This document shows positions 55,067 through 63,659 of a stretch of 64,000 bases of DNA, piece after piece. The DNA is from Nannocystis pusilla (GTDB lineage: Bacteria > Myxococcota_A > Polyangia > Nannocystales > Nannocystaceae). The position numbers and the translations under genes were made by a program. Each line of letters begins with the position of its first letter. Within the stretch, counting starts at the first letter, position 1. The stretch lies in contig NZ_JAIRAU010000044.1 in NCBI RefSeq assembly GCF_020073745.1, positions 149,485 through 213,484 on the forward strand, written 5' to 3'. The notes beneath the pieces are model-generated. The model did no database searches and was not told the DNA's origin. It saw nothing but the letters and a program-made list of their open reading frames with translations.

Positions 55067-55612
55067 TCACGCGCCGGGTTCGCCGGGCAGGTGAGACAGG
55101 GTCGCGAGCGCCTCGTCGGCCCAGGCGAGCACCGCGCGCGAGACGTGTTCGCCGAACGAGAGCGTCAGGCCCATGTAGGGATCGACGCCGCCCTCGGCCG
55201 CGGTGGTCTCGCGGATCTTGGCGTAGGCCGCGAGGTGCCCGGCGGCCTCGTCGCGGGCCGCCGTCACCAGCGCGCGGCAGGCCGCGGCGCCGAGGACGCG
55301 GCCGAAGAACAGGCGCAGGAGCAGCCCGTTGCGCGGCGGGGCGGTCTGGATCGGCTGCGAGAGCAGGGCTTGCAGCCGCTGCCGCCCCGCGGGCGTCAGC
55401 GTGAACACCGAGCTGCCGGAGCGAGCCCCGGGCTGGCGCGCGACGAAGCCCTGCTCCTCGAGGCTCGTGAGCGCGGGGTAGATCTGCCCGAAGCTCTCGT
55501 TCCAGAAGTGGCCCAGCACGTCCCGGATCGCCTCGCGCAGCGCGTAGCCCGACATCGGCTCGACGCTCAGCGCCCCGAGCACCGCCATGTGGGTCTGCTC
55601 CTGTCGACTCAC
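55067..55612 (-). CDS. PadR-family transcriptional regulator
   Basis: A 181-residue PadR regulator: an N-terminal winged HTH (MAVLGALSVEPMSGYALREAI, FGQIYPALTSLEEQGFVARQ, SSVFTLTPAGRQRL) and a C-terminal helical dimerisation domain (LLLRLFFGRVLGAAACRALVTAARDEAAGHLAAYAKI). The GTG at 55612 fits the usual spacing of PadR N-termini; an ATG at 55588 with AGGAG upstream is the alternative. It is the second gene of a two-gene operon, 20 bp after the hydrolase stop. PadR repressors commonly bind palindromic operators, and one lies before the operon. Confidence 0.87.
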   Translation of the reverse strand: MSRQEQTHMAVLGALSVEPMSGYALREAIRDVLGHFWNESFGQIYPALTSLEEQGFVARQPGARSGSSVFTLTPAGRQRLQALLSQPIQTAPPRNGLLLRLFFGRVLGAAACRALVTAARDEAAGHLAAYAKIRETTAAEGGVDPYMGLTLSFGEHVSRAVLAWADEALATLSHLPGEPGA

Positions 55613-55632
55613 GCTTCGCACTTCTAGACCAG

Positions 55633-57447
55633 TCACGGAGCGCCGTCGACGGGCAGCTCGAGGGTCGACCCCGCCGGGCCGCGCAGCACCGTGAACGTCG
55701 CGCCGTGAGGGGTGATCGGCGCGAAGGTGTCGGCGTCCCCGCCGGCGAGCGAGAGGCGGATCCGGTGCCCGGCCGCGATGCGCGCAGAGGTCGGCAGCAG
55801 CGGGATGACGAGCTCCACGAGCTCGCCCGGCGCGTAGTCGCGGGCGTCCGCGCGACGGTAGGTGCGGCCGGTGACGCGCTCGCGGCCGGGCCCCGGATCG
55901 CCGGTGGCGCGGTGCAGGAGGCGGAGCTGGCCCTCGGTGACGTACCGCGTCGCGCCGTGGTCGTCGACGTCCTCGAGGTAGACGAACACGGCGGCGTCGG
56001 CCGCCGAGGCGCGGAGCTGAAGACGGACGACCGGCGTGCCAGTGATGCGGGTGTCGGCGTCCAATGGCTCGGTCGTCCACGACAGCAGGCCCGGCGCGGC
56101 GGCGCGGTCGGGGTAGCGGACCGGCGCGCCCTGGAGCGCCCCGAGCCAGCGGTTCTCGCGGCCGGTGGTCGCCGAGCCGTCGACGACGAGCGTGTCCTCG
56201 CCGGCGTCGGCGAGGCCGTCGCGCAGCGAGCCGCCGGCGGCGAGGGCGAGGAGCCGCGGCGTCACCGAGGGCGGCGGCCAGGTGGTGGTGGTGCGCCAGG
56301 TGCCCTCGCCCAGGGTGACGTAGCGGAGCTCACGCGCGGGCGCCGGCGCGCCGCCGAGCTGCTCGCCGAGGAACTGCAGCGCCTGCACGTACTGGGTCGC
56401 GATCGCCGGATCGGCCGCCGGCAGCGGGTCGCGCAGCGGGTCGGAGTCGAAGATGCCGCCGTGGGAGTAGGCGCCGATCTCGACGACCATCGGGCCGTCG
56501 TGGCTGGCCCACGCGTCGAGGGCCCCGGCCGCGGTGCCTCCGTCCATCCAGCTGGCGGTGAGCAGGGTCGGGACGGCCGCGCCCTCGGCCGCCCAGCGGT
56601 ACGGCGCGATGGCGTCGAAGCTCTCGCCGCCCGTCGCCAGTGGGTCGTCCTTGAACGTGATCCGGGTGAGCGCGGCGGCGAGGTCGAGGTTGCCGGCGTG
56701 CCCGGCCACAGCCGCGGCGAGGTCGTCGGGGACGACCGGGCGCGGCCCGGCGATCATCGCCTGTCTCTCGGGACAGGTGCGTCCCTCGAAGGTAGCGAGC
56801 GCGCAGGCGTCGTTGCGGTCGAGCGCCGCGGTGTAGGCGCTCCACTGATTCATGAACCCGATGTTGGCGATCCCGCCCGGGAAGGCGAGGTGGGCGAAGG
56901 GATCGTGATCGTGGAACCGGGTGACGACGGCCTTCACGGCCGGGTGCCCGCTGGCCGCGATCAGGGCGGCGGTGTTGCCCTCGTAGCTGACCCCGAGTCC
57001 GACGACCTGTCCGTTCGACCAGGGCTGGTCGACGATCCAGTCGAGCACCGCCACCCCGTCGGCCCGCTCGTCCGCGTTCCACGGCCCGGCGGAGACCCCG
57101 AAGGACGCCCCGGTGCCGCGCGCGTCGACGGCGACGACCGCGAGCCCCTGCGAGACGTACAGGTTCGCCAGCATCTCCTCCTGATCGGCCGCTCCGGCGT
57201 CGCCGAGGTACTCTGTGGCGCGCCAGTAGCGGGTCAGCCGCAGCATGGTCGGCACCGGCGCCGTGGTGTCTGCGGGCAGCCACACGTCGGCGGCCAGGCG
57301 CGTGCCGTCAGCCGCGGTGACGTAGATCGAGCGCCGGCCCGGCCCCAGCGGGGTCGGCTCGGACGCTCCGCCCTCGCACGCGGCGAGGCAAGCAACAGCC
57401 AGGAGGTTCCACGAGCAGAAGGAGCGCAGGGACATCGGTTTCGCCAT
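55633..57447 (-). CDS. CocE/NonD-family hydrolase (X-Pro dipeptidyl-peptidase S15-like) lipoprotein
   Basis: A 604-residue lipoprotein with signal peptide ending LAAC (Cys22 from the ATG at 57447). The alpha/beta-hydrolase domain shows RSIYVTAADGTRLAADVWLP at its start, AVDARGTGAS (oxyanion Tyr/Asp region), the nucleophile Ser in GLGVSYEGNTA, and late ELRYVTLGEG to VVRLQLRASAADAAVFVYLEDV, the C-terminal jelly-roll of CocE/S15 enzymes. It likely hydrolyses esters or amides such as cocaine-type esters or X-Pro dipeptides outside the cytosol. Co-transcribed with PadR. Confidence 0.9.
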   Translation of the reverse strand: MAKPMSLRSFCSWNLLAVACLAACEGGASEPTPLGPGRRSIYVTAADGTRLAADVWLPADTTAPVPTMLRLTRYWRATEYLGDAGAADQEEMLANLYVSQGLAVVAVDARGTGASFGVSAGPWNADERADGVAVLDWIVDQPWSNGQVVGLGVSYEGNTAALIAASGHPAVKAVVTRFHDHDPFAHLAFPGGIANIGFMNQWSAYTAALDRNDACALATFEGRTCPERQAMIAGPRPVVPDDLAAAVAGHAGNLDLAAALTRITFKDDPLATGGESFDAIAPYRWAAEGAAVPTLLTASWMDGGTAAGALDAWASHDGPMVVEIGAYSHGGIFDSDPLRDPLPAADPAIATQYVQALQFLGEQLGGAPAPARELRYVTLGEGTWRTTTTWPPPSVTPRLLALAAGGSLRDGLADAGEDTLVVDGSATTGRENRWLGALQGAPVRYPDRAAAPGLLSWTTEPLDADTRITGTPVVRLQLRASAADAAVFVYLEDVDDHGATRYVTEGQLRLLHRATGDPGPGRERVTGRTYRRADARDYAPGELVELVIPLLPTSARIAAGHRIRLSLAGGDADTFAPITPHGATFTVLRGPAGSTLELPVDGAP

Positions 57448-57457
57448 GATTTCGTGT

Positions 57458-57512
57458 GTATCTCCAAGATATATCTTGGAGATACTATCTGCAAGATATA
57501 TTTGAAAATGGC
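57458..57512 (-). promoter_or_regulatory. 28-bp perfect palindrome and second half-copy, probable PadR operator
   Basis: The 28 bases at 57458-57485 are perfectly self-complementary, centred on CAAGATATATCTTG with GTATCTC arms. A second imperfect copy (TATCTGCAAGATATATTTGA) follows at 57487-57506, offset by 29 bp. The pair sits 11-65 bp upstream of the hydrolase ATG, overlapping the expected promoter. It is strikingly AT-rich against its background. Autoregulation by the downstream PadR is the simplest explanation; binding itself is not shown. Confidence 0.7.
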
Positions 57513-57875
57513 GATTTCGCGCAGACTTCTCGTCGCCGGGGCGCGAATCCGCCCTCTCGACCCGGGGGTTGTCCGGCATCCGAATCGGCCTCGCCCACGA
57601 TCTCGGGGACGAGCCGCGCCGTCGGCTCGACCTGGCCGAAGAGTCAGGCACTGGGTTCGCCGTGAGCCTCGCGGCGCGCGTCTCGATCGCCGTGTTCGAG
57701 AGGCGACGGCGTCACGGTCGCTGTCGCAGCCGTCGCGCCCGGTCGAGTCTCCGCGGGAAATGGCAGGAGGAGGCGAAGCGGCCCTGATGCGCGGATCGCG
57801 AGCGGCCGCTCGTGCCCGCACGCGTCGTTTTTTGCTGCGGACGGAATGCGCGCCGTTCTAAAGTCGCGGACGACG

Positions 57876-60281
57876 ATGACCACCTCGGCCGACGGTCCAT
57901 TCGCAGCGGAGCTCACCCTCGACAAGCGCGATGTCGACAGGCTCTGGGAGTCCTTCCGGATCTTCGACACCGACGGCAGCGGCACGATCTCGGCCGACGA
58001 GCTGGGGGCGGTGATGCGATCGCTGGGGCAGGACCCCACCGAGTCGCAGCTGCGCGGGCTGATCGAGGAGGTCGACGGCGACGGTTCGGGCCACATCGAT
58101 TTCGGCGAGTTCACGACCTTGATGCTGGCCCGCTACGGCGATCGCCGGAGCCGGCTCGAGCTCGCGTTCGCCGTGTTCGACCGCGACGGCAGCGGCCGGA
58201 TCACCGCCGAGGAGATGGGCGGGGTCATGAGCCAGGTCGGGCTGACCGCGCGCGAGCTCGACGAGATGATCAAGGAGGTCGACGTCGACGGCGACGGCTC
58301 GATCGGCTTCGCCGAGTTCTGTCAGCTGGCGCAGGCCGTGCCGACGCGGCCTTCGGGGGCGCTCGAGACCGCGGCGCCGCTCGGCAGCGCGGCCGCGAAC
58401 GCGGCGGCGATCGCCGGCGCGGTCGATGCCCGCGAACGGGCCGAGGCCGCGCCGGAGGCTGCGCCCGCGGCGGACGAGCCGCAGGCCACCGTGGAGGTCG
58501 AGATCGCCCGCCTGCGCGAGCAGAACGCCCGCGACTCGCAGGCGGGCAAGGTCCGCGGGACGTCGGTCCTGCAGCTCCAGATCGGCCTGTTTCGCCTGAT
58601 CCAGGGCGCGGCGTACCGCTGCTTCCGCGAGAGCTTCTCCGCCAACCACGAGACGCACCTGCGCGTGCGCAACCTGCCGTACCGGATCACCGAGTTCGTG
58701 CCGTTCGTGCGCACGGCGATGGGCCTGTACAAGGCGCTCGGGGTGGTCGAGGAGGTATGCCACCCGACGCTCGACGCGGTCGTCGAGTCGCTCGAGGCCG
58801 AGTACGCGCGGCTGCAGGAGCGCATCGCCAACTGGCAGACCGTCCCGAAGACCGCGGAGATGCTGGCCGAGCACCAGGCGATGGTCGAGGCGCGCAGCCG
58901 GTCGGAGAACACGCGCGAGAAGTTCGCGGCGGGCGTCGAGTTCGCCATCAGCATGCGCAAGCAGCGGCTCGGCCTCGGCGATGTCGTCGAGGGCGTGCTG
59001 GCCCTGGGCGAGCTGAGGCGCCTGCGCGCCGAGGAATTGGCGCAGGAGTCGGCGCCGCAGCGGGCGCAGCCGGCCGGCGACCCGAAGACCTACCTCGACC
59101 GGTGGCACCGGGTCATCCTCGACAACGCGCTGGAGACGGTCGACGGCGCGATGATGCCGGTCCGCTACTGGTACGAGGACTTCATGCCGAAGCTCCTCAG
59201 CGCGTTCTCGGTCAGCAACGCCAGCCACGTCGCCACCTGCGAGGGGCCGACCGACGTCGTGATGGACGGGTGGTTCAAATGGATGCACGACGCCGGCGAG
59301 TTCGCGTATTACGGCAAGGAGCTGGTGGCGGCGTTCCCCGGCTGCAGCCCGCCGGAGAAGCTGCGCCTCCTGCAGAGCTGGTGGCTGTCGCGCCATTACC
59401 TGAACGGGGTGCAGAAGCGGCGCGAGCGGGCGGAGTTCGGGCGCGACTCGGGCAGCATCTCGCAGTACGTGAGCTTCGTCGACGTGTACGTCGGCCGCAA
59501 CGACGTGCGGGACGCGCAGATGCGCGTCAGCTTCCCGTACTTCATCGGTCCGCCGGTGTGGCGCTTCCTCCACACGGTGGCGGAGATCGTGTGTGACAAG
59601 CCGGCCGGGGAGCAGCAGCGTCTGGTCCCCGTGTTCAAGCAGTTCTTCAAGCTGTTCGCCACCATGTACCCGTGCCCGTACTGCCGGCACCACCTCAACG
59701 CCTACGTGGTGCAGAACCGCGAGGTCGACATGTACCCGGTGGAGTACCTGCTGCTCGGGCACGACCTCGAGGCGACCAGCTTCAACATGTCCATCGACGA
59801 CAAGCTGGGGGCCGTGTCCGACGGGCCGTCGCTGCGGCTGTTCCTGTGGAAGCTCCACAACACCGTGTCGTCCTCGATCGCCCGCTCCGAGGAGTGGTAC
59901 CACCGCGACGACGCCGCCTTCTACACCACGCGCTACTGGCCGAGCCTCGCGTCCGAGCTCGCCCGCGCCCGGGCGTTCAATCAATCGAGCATCCCAGTCG
60001 AGCGCGTCGAGAGCAACTTCCGCATGATGGGGCCCGTCGGCAAGCTCGCGGGCGTGCGGCTCGAGCTGCACCGGCTGCTCGCGCGAGGTGACGCCGCGAG
60101 CGCGCTGCAGGCCAAGAAGATCGCGCAGGACTACATCCGCGAGCTCGAGTCCCGCGTGATCGCCGAGCGCTTCCTGCAGGACAATTATCATTTCGATCCG
60201 GACCTGGGCGATCCGCTGACCGTCGGCTTCTCCGAGGAGGAGGAGCGGCTCGGGCGGAGCGGGCTCTACACCGAGGATTGA
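57876..60281 (+). CDS. EF-hand (calmodulin-like)/Erv-ALR sulfhydryl oxidase fusion
   Basis: An 801-residue cytosolic protein. Four canonical EF-hands occupy residues 31-42, 67-78, 102-113 and 136-147 (DTDGSGTISADE, DGDGSGHIDFGE, DRDGSGRITAEE, DVDGDGSIGFAE), each with Asp/Asp/Ser-or-Asp/Gly/Glu ligands, a calmodulin-like array. An Ala/Glu-rich linker follows, then a long unassigned helical region (about 220-550) and an Erv1/ALR-type domain near 555-670. That domain shows VWRFLHTVAE, then FKLFATMYPCPYCRHHLNAY with the redox CPYC at Cys600/Cys603, and LFLWKLHNTV for FAD contact. Erv/ALR enzymes form disulfides with O2 as acceptor. The fusion suggests calcium-gated thiol oxidation. No signal peptide is visible. 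The start at 57876 is chosen over 57846. Confidence 0.85.
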   Translation: MTTSADGPFAAELTLDKRDVDRLWESFRIFDTDGSGTISADELGAVMRSLGQDPTESQLRGLIEEVDGDGSGHIDFGEFTTLMLARYGDRRSRLELAFAVFDRDGSGRITAEEMGGVMSQVGLTARELDEMIKEVDVDGDGSIGFAEFCQLAQAVPTRPSGALETAAPLGSAAANAAAIAGAVDARERAEAAPEAAPAADEPQATVEVEIARLREQNARDSQAGKVRGTSVLQLQIGLFRLIQGAAYRCFRESFSANHETHLRVRNLPYRITEFVPFVRTAMGLYKALGVVEEVCHPTLDAVVESLEAEYARLQERIANWQTVPKTAEMLAEHQAMVEARSRSENTREKFAAGVEFAISMRKQRLGLGDVVEGVLALGELRRLRAEELAQESAPQRAQPAGDPKTYLDRWHRVILDNALETVDGAMMPVRYWYEDFMPKLLSAFSVSNASHVATCEGPTDVVMDGWFKWMHDAGEFAYYGKELVAAFPGCSPPEKLRLLQSWWLSRHYLNGVQKRRERAEFGRDSGSISQYVSFVDVYVGRNDVRDAQMRVSFPYFIGPPVWRFLHTVAEIVCDKPAGEQQRLVPVFKQFFKLFATMYPCPYCRHHLNAYVVQNREVDMYPVEYLLLGHDLEATSFNMSIDDKLGAVSDGPSLRLFLWKLHNTVSSSIARSEEWYHRDDAAFYTTRYWPSLASELARARAFNQSSIPVERVESNFRMMGPVGKLAGVRLELHRLLARGDAASALQAKKIAQDYIRELESRVIAERFLQDNYHFDPDLGDPLTVGFSEEEERLGRSGLYTED

Positions 60282-60344
60282 CGGCGCGCCGCGGGACGGG
60301 CGAGTCGGTTGACCGGCTCGCCCGGGCGTGCTGATGTGGCGCCG

Positions 60345-61363
60345 ATGCGGGCCGCACGGACGGGAGTGCTGGTGAGCGCGGCGCTGGCCGTCCTCGAGAG
60401 CGAGGCGCAGGCGTGCTCGTGCGGGCAGTCGATCGTCGGCGCCGGGCGCTTCTACGTCGGCGCCGGGGGGCCTGCTCCCGCCCGATGCCCCTGGGTTCCC
60501 GTGGGCAGGTCCGGAGTCGCTCGCCGGCGCGAAGGACCGGGTGAAGGTGGTGCGCGTCGAGGGCGAGCGCAGGCTGCCGGTGAAGCACACGATCCGGGAT
60601 ATGGGCGGTATCGACGTCATCGTGCCGGCGAAGAAGTTCGAGCCGGGCCAGGTGTACGAGGTGACGGTCCGCGAGAGCGCCGCGGCCAGCGAGTCGCGCA
60701 AGCACGTGCGGGACCCGGGCTCGCTGCCGCCGGCGGAGCTGACGACGAGGGTGACGATCGCCGCGGCGCCGCTGCGGCTGACCCGGGCGACCTTGCACGC
60801 GGGGCCGCAGACGCAGGACGTCGTGGCGGCCGGCGGTGATCCGCGGGTCCTGTCAGGAGGAGTTCGGCGCGGCCAGGGTGCCGCTCCGGGTCGAGCTCCC
60901 GCCGGAGGTCGAACCGCTGCGCGACTACCTGGTCTATGGGACACGTATCGACGGCCACACGTGGGACGCGCGATCCAGCCTGTGTGAGGAGATCGATCCC
61001 GGGCGCTCGTGGGCCGGAGAGGCCGGCACGGACCTGGTGTTCGCGGTGTGCGACCGCAGCGAGCTCCGCGAGCGGTACCCGCTGCCGGGCCCGCACAGGG
61101 TCGAGATGCTGGTCGGCACGGTGGACCAGAGCCAGTTGATCACGACGCCGGCGCTCGTGGTCGAGTTCACGTGCGCGCCGCCCGGGGCCCCGCTCCCGCA
61201 GCCGGTCGAGGAGCCGCCTGCGTCGGTCGAGCCGCCGAAGCCGCCGGAGCCGCCGGAGCTCCGGAGCCGCGGGTGCACCCTCGGCGAGCCCGGGTTCGCA
61301 TGGGTCCTGGGCGCCGTGGGGTGGGCGCGGCGGCGCCGGCGCGGCGGCGAGCCCGCGCGGTAG
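60345..61363 (+). pseudogene. Twice-frameshifted MYXO-CTERM-like secreted protein gene
   Basis: Three frames in series make one plausible secreted protein: a signal peptide (MRAARTGVLVSAALAVLESEAQACSCGQ) in one frame to about 60460, a middle domain in the next (KVVRVEGERRLPVKHTIRDMGGIDVIVP) to about 60835, and a C-terminal domain (ARVPLRVELPPEVEPLRDYLVYG, FVWVLGA-like helix and RRRRR tail) in the third to 61363. The end, GCTLGEPGFAWVLGAVGWARRRRRGG, is a MYXO-CTERM-like sorting signal. The first shift lies at GGGGGG (60462-60467), a frequent site of sequencing or replication slippage. The second is near 60836. Confidence 0.6.
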
Positions 61364-61365
61364 AC

Positions 61366-61381
61366 ATGGCCGAAAGGACAT
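61366..61381 (+). terminator. ACATGT-family hairpin at gene end
   Basis: ATGGCC, tetraloop GAAA, GGACAT, a 6-bp stem with one mismatch, starting 3 bp after the stop of the frameshifted gene. Confidence 0.45.
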
Positions 61382-61486
61382 TCGCGGCACGCCGGTGCGA
61401 GCGCCAGGCGCGAGCGCGGCAGCTCCTCACCGGGAGCGCGACGGGCTTGACGCGGCCGGCGGTCGCTCGGCACGCTGGGAGCGACC

Positions 61487-61990
61487 GTGGCCCGCTCCTC
61501 CTCTGATGATTCGATCCGCATGTACCTGGTGCTGCTGGGCGCGATCGCACCGGCGATCGTCGCCTGGCGCGTGGCCGACACGATCGACTGGGCCCCGTGG
61601 TTCGTGCTCCTGGTCGCGGGCGTGGTGGTCGCGGCGCTCGTGTGGCGCACGCGGCCGATGGCCCGGGCGCGGGCGGCGGGCTTCTGGTTCGTGGCGATCG
61701 CGCCGCCGCTGTGGGTGCTGGCGGCCGGGCTGCTGGCCAACGCGTTCCTCGGCGGCGGGCCGCTCGAGCGTCACCCCTCCGAGGTGCTGCGCGAGGCGAG
61801 GGCGCGCAAGGGCGCGGACGCGCTGGTGTTCCGCGACTTCCGTTCGGGCGGCGACGAGCTCAAGATCTCGCGCCTGAACCCGCACCTGGTCGGTCTCGCC
61901 GTCGGCGATCGCGTGGTCCTCGTCGTTCGCCCGGGCCTGTTCGGCTGGCCGCGCGTGGCCGGGATCGAGAAGGTCGCCGCGGCGGAGTAG
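61487..61990 (+). CDS. Small membrane protein, unknown function
   Basis: A 167-residue protein with three transmembrane segments (MYLVLLGAIAPAIVAW, WAPWFVLLVAGVVVAALVW, GFWFVAIAPPLWVLAAGLLANAFLG) and a soluble C-terminus of beta-like character (ALVFRDFRSGGDELKISRLNPHLVGLAVGDRVVLVVRPGLFGWPRVAGI). No family is recognised. The start is a GTG at 61487; an ATG at 61520 would remove ten polar residues. Confidence 0.7.
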   Translation: MARSSSDDSIRMYLVLLGAIAPAIVAWRVADTIDWAPWFVLLVAGVVVAALVWRTRPMARARAAGFWFVAIAPPLWVLAAGLLANAFLGGGPLERHPSEVLREARARKGADALVFRDFRSGGDELKISRLNPHLVGLAVGDRVVLVVRPGLFGWPRVAGIEKVAAAE

Positions 61991-62011
61991 CCGGGCGCGC
62001 GACTGCCATCA

Positions 62012-62045
62012 ATGTCCCAATAGACATGCTCGAAGAGACAGATGT
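62012..62045. terminator. Compound ACATGT-family hairpin between convergent genes
   Basis: ATGTC, loop CCAATA, GACAT (62012-62027) overlaps a decayed copy GACATGCTC-GAA-GAG-ACAG that closely resembles the one at 50793. It lies between the stops at 61990 and 62072. Confidence 0.55.
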
Positions 62046-62071
62046 TTGGGCGCGTCAGGTCCGTCGCGGCG

Positions 62072-62722
62072 TCAGTTCGGCGTCGGCGGCGAGCCGCCGT
62101 AGATCGCCGCGAGCCAGATCGCCAGCAGCACGTCGACGACGTGCGCCTCGTCGATCGTCGGCGCGTGACCGGCGAAGCCGGCGTGGAGGACCCGCTCGTT
62201 CATCCAGTTCAGCGCGACCGCGAGGTCGCGCGCCGGGACGCCGGGGCGAGCGGCGCCGCGAGCTCGCTCGCCCTCGATCGCGGCGGCGGTCTCCTCGACG
62301 AGGTTCGTCATCACCTGCGACCACAGCGCGCGGACCTCGGGGTTGGTCACGCGCGCGTCCGCGGCGGCGACGCTGACCGCCCGGTGGGCGCGGAAGATCC
62401 GGTAGTACGTCTCGATCGCGGCTCGCCACGCCCGGGCTGGATCGCCCGCCGCGCTGGCGAGCGCCGCGTCGCGCTCCGCTCGCGCCTGCTCGACCATCCG
62501 ATCGAGCAGCGACAGCAGCACCGCGTCCTTCGAGGGGAAGTAGAAATAGAACGTCGGCCGCGAGATGCCGGCGCCGCGGGCGATGTCGTCGATCGAGATC
62601 TCGGGCAACGCGCGGCGCTCGAGCAATTCCTCGAAGCTGGCGAGGATCGCCTGTTCGCGGTCGTCGCCGCTGGTGCGGCGGGTCCGGCGGGCGCGCGACG
62701 GGCGGTCCTTGCCGTCGCTCAT
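62072..62722 (-). CDS. ethR: EthR-like TetR-family regulator
   Basis: A 216-residue TetR-family repressor very similar over its whole length to mycobacterial EthR. Shared features are the SGDDREQAILASFEELLE N-terminus, the HTH (ISIDDIARGAGISRPTFYFYFPSKDAVLL), and the C-terminal ALNWMNERVLHAGFAG to IWLAAIYGG region. In mycobacteria, EthR represses the Baeyer-Villiger monooxygenase gene ethA and senses hydrophobic ligands. Here its gene follows the dehydrogenase gene with a 4-bp ATGA overlap, so they are translationally coupled, and the operon diverges from an EthA-like gene. The naming is by sequence resemblance; ligand and target are inferred. Confidence 0.9.
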   Translation of the reverse strand: MSDGKDRPSRARRTRRTSGDDREQAILASFEELLERRALPEISIDDIARGAGISRPTFYFYFPSKDAVLLSLLDRMVEQARAERDAALASAAGDPARAWRAAIETYYRIFRAHRAVSVAAADARVTNPEVRALWSQVMTNLVEETAAAIEGERARGAARPGVPARDLAVALNWMNERVLHAGFAGHAPTIDEAHVVDVLLAIWLAAIYGGSPPTPN

Positions 62723-63579
62723 CGCCGGCCCCGCGCCGCGGCCGTCAGCCGGCGTCCGAGGGCGACGGCCGCGCGCTGGTAGGCGACGGGGAACGCGCGG
62801 ACGAGGAGGTCGACCGCGCGCGCGTCGTTGCCGACGAGCACGCGGGCCTGGTCGCGCGCGACGCCGGCGAGGATCGTCTCGGCCGCGAGGTCGGGGCTGA
62901 GCTTCAGCAACTTCTCGTTGTACATCCGCTCGCGGGCCTCGTCCTCGGCGGTCACCGGCAGCCCGGAGGCCCGGGCCCGCGCGAGCGCGGCGCTGGCGAT
63001 GTTGGTCTTCACGCCGCCAGGATGCACGACGGTGACGCGGACCGGCAACCCGGCCGCGAGCATCTCGATCCGCAGCGACTCCGTGAAGCCGCGGACCGCG
63101 AACTTCGCGGTGCAGTAGTGGCTCATCTGGCCCTGCGCCATGAAGCCGTTGAGGCTCGAGATGTTGACGACGTGGCCGTCGCCCGACGCGATCAGGTGCG
63201 GCAGGAAGGCCAGCGTCCCGTGGATGACCCCGCGTAGGTTGACCGCGAGCACCCGCTCGTAGTCCTCGTACGTCGATTCGATCACCGACCGCGAGAACGC
63301 GATGCCGGCGTTGTTGTAGATCTGGTGGACGACGCCGAAGCGCGCGGCGACGGCGGTCGCGTACGCCTTCACCGCGTCGCCGTCGCTGACGTCGAGCCGC
63401 GCCGCATCGACCTCGGCCGCGAGCAGGCGCGCCACCCGGGCCGTCTCCGCCACAGCGGCCTCGTCGACGTCCGACAGCGCGAGGCGGGCGCCCCGGCGCG
63501 CCAGCGCCAGCGCCAGCGCGCGCCCGATCCCCGACCCCGCCCCGGTCACCGCCGCGACTTTCCCCGTAAACGTGCTCAT
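62719..63579 (-). CDS. Short-chain dehydrogenase, EthR-operon partner
   Basis: A 286-residue classical SDR. Motifs: TGAGSGIG (about residue 12-19), NNAG (YNNAGIAF), the catalytic Ser in VVNISSLNGF, and YxxxK as HYCTAKFAV. The C-terminal extension (GVARDQARVLVGNDARAVDLLVRAFPVAYQRAAVALGRR) is typical of SDRs next to monooxygenases. It overlaps the EthR-like gene by 4 bp and is divergent from the EthA-like gene; the two may act in a common oxidation pathway, such as ketone/alcohol interconversion for the monooxygenase. Confidence 0.9.
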   Translation of the reverse strand: MSTFTGKVAAVTGAGSGIGRALALALARRGARLALSDVDEAAVAETARVARLLAAEVDAARLDVSDGDAVKAYATAVAARFGVVHQIYNNAGIAFSRSVIESTYEDYERVLAVNLRGVIHGTLAFLPHLIASGDGHVVNISSLNGFMAQGQMSHYCTAKFAVRGFTESLRIEMLAAGLPVRVTVVHPGGVKTNIASAALARARASGLPVTAEDEARERMYNEKLLKLSPDLAAETILAGVARDQARVLVGNDARAVDLLVRAFPVAYQRAAVALGRRLTAAARGRR

Positions 63580-63609
63580 GGCCGCATTCTGGACCGATCT
63601 GCAGCGCCA

Positions 63610-63645
63610 GTCAACACGGTGTTGACAGACTCGACATGGTGTCGA
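63610..63645. promoter_or_regulatory. Paired palindromes, probable EthR-like operator
   Basis: GTCAACACGGTGTTGAC at 63610-63626 is a perfect palindrome about a central base. TCGACATGGTGTCGA at 63631-63645 is a second, with a 3-base centre. Both lie in the 80-bp spacer between the divergent SDR-EthR operon and the EthA-like gene. The mycobacterial EthR operator also consists of tandem TGTCGA/TGTTGA-type repeats. Confidence 0.75.
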
Positions 63646-63659
63646 AGAATGCTCGAGCC

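Noticed and set aside
57858..60944. A 1028-codon minus-strand frame opposite the EF-hand/Erv gene
   Set aside because: Clear shadow; the plus strand carries the EF-hands and CPYC.
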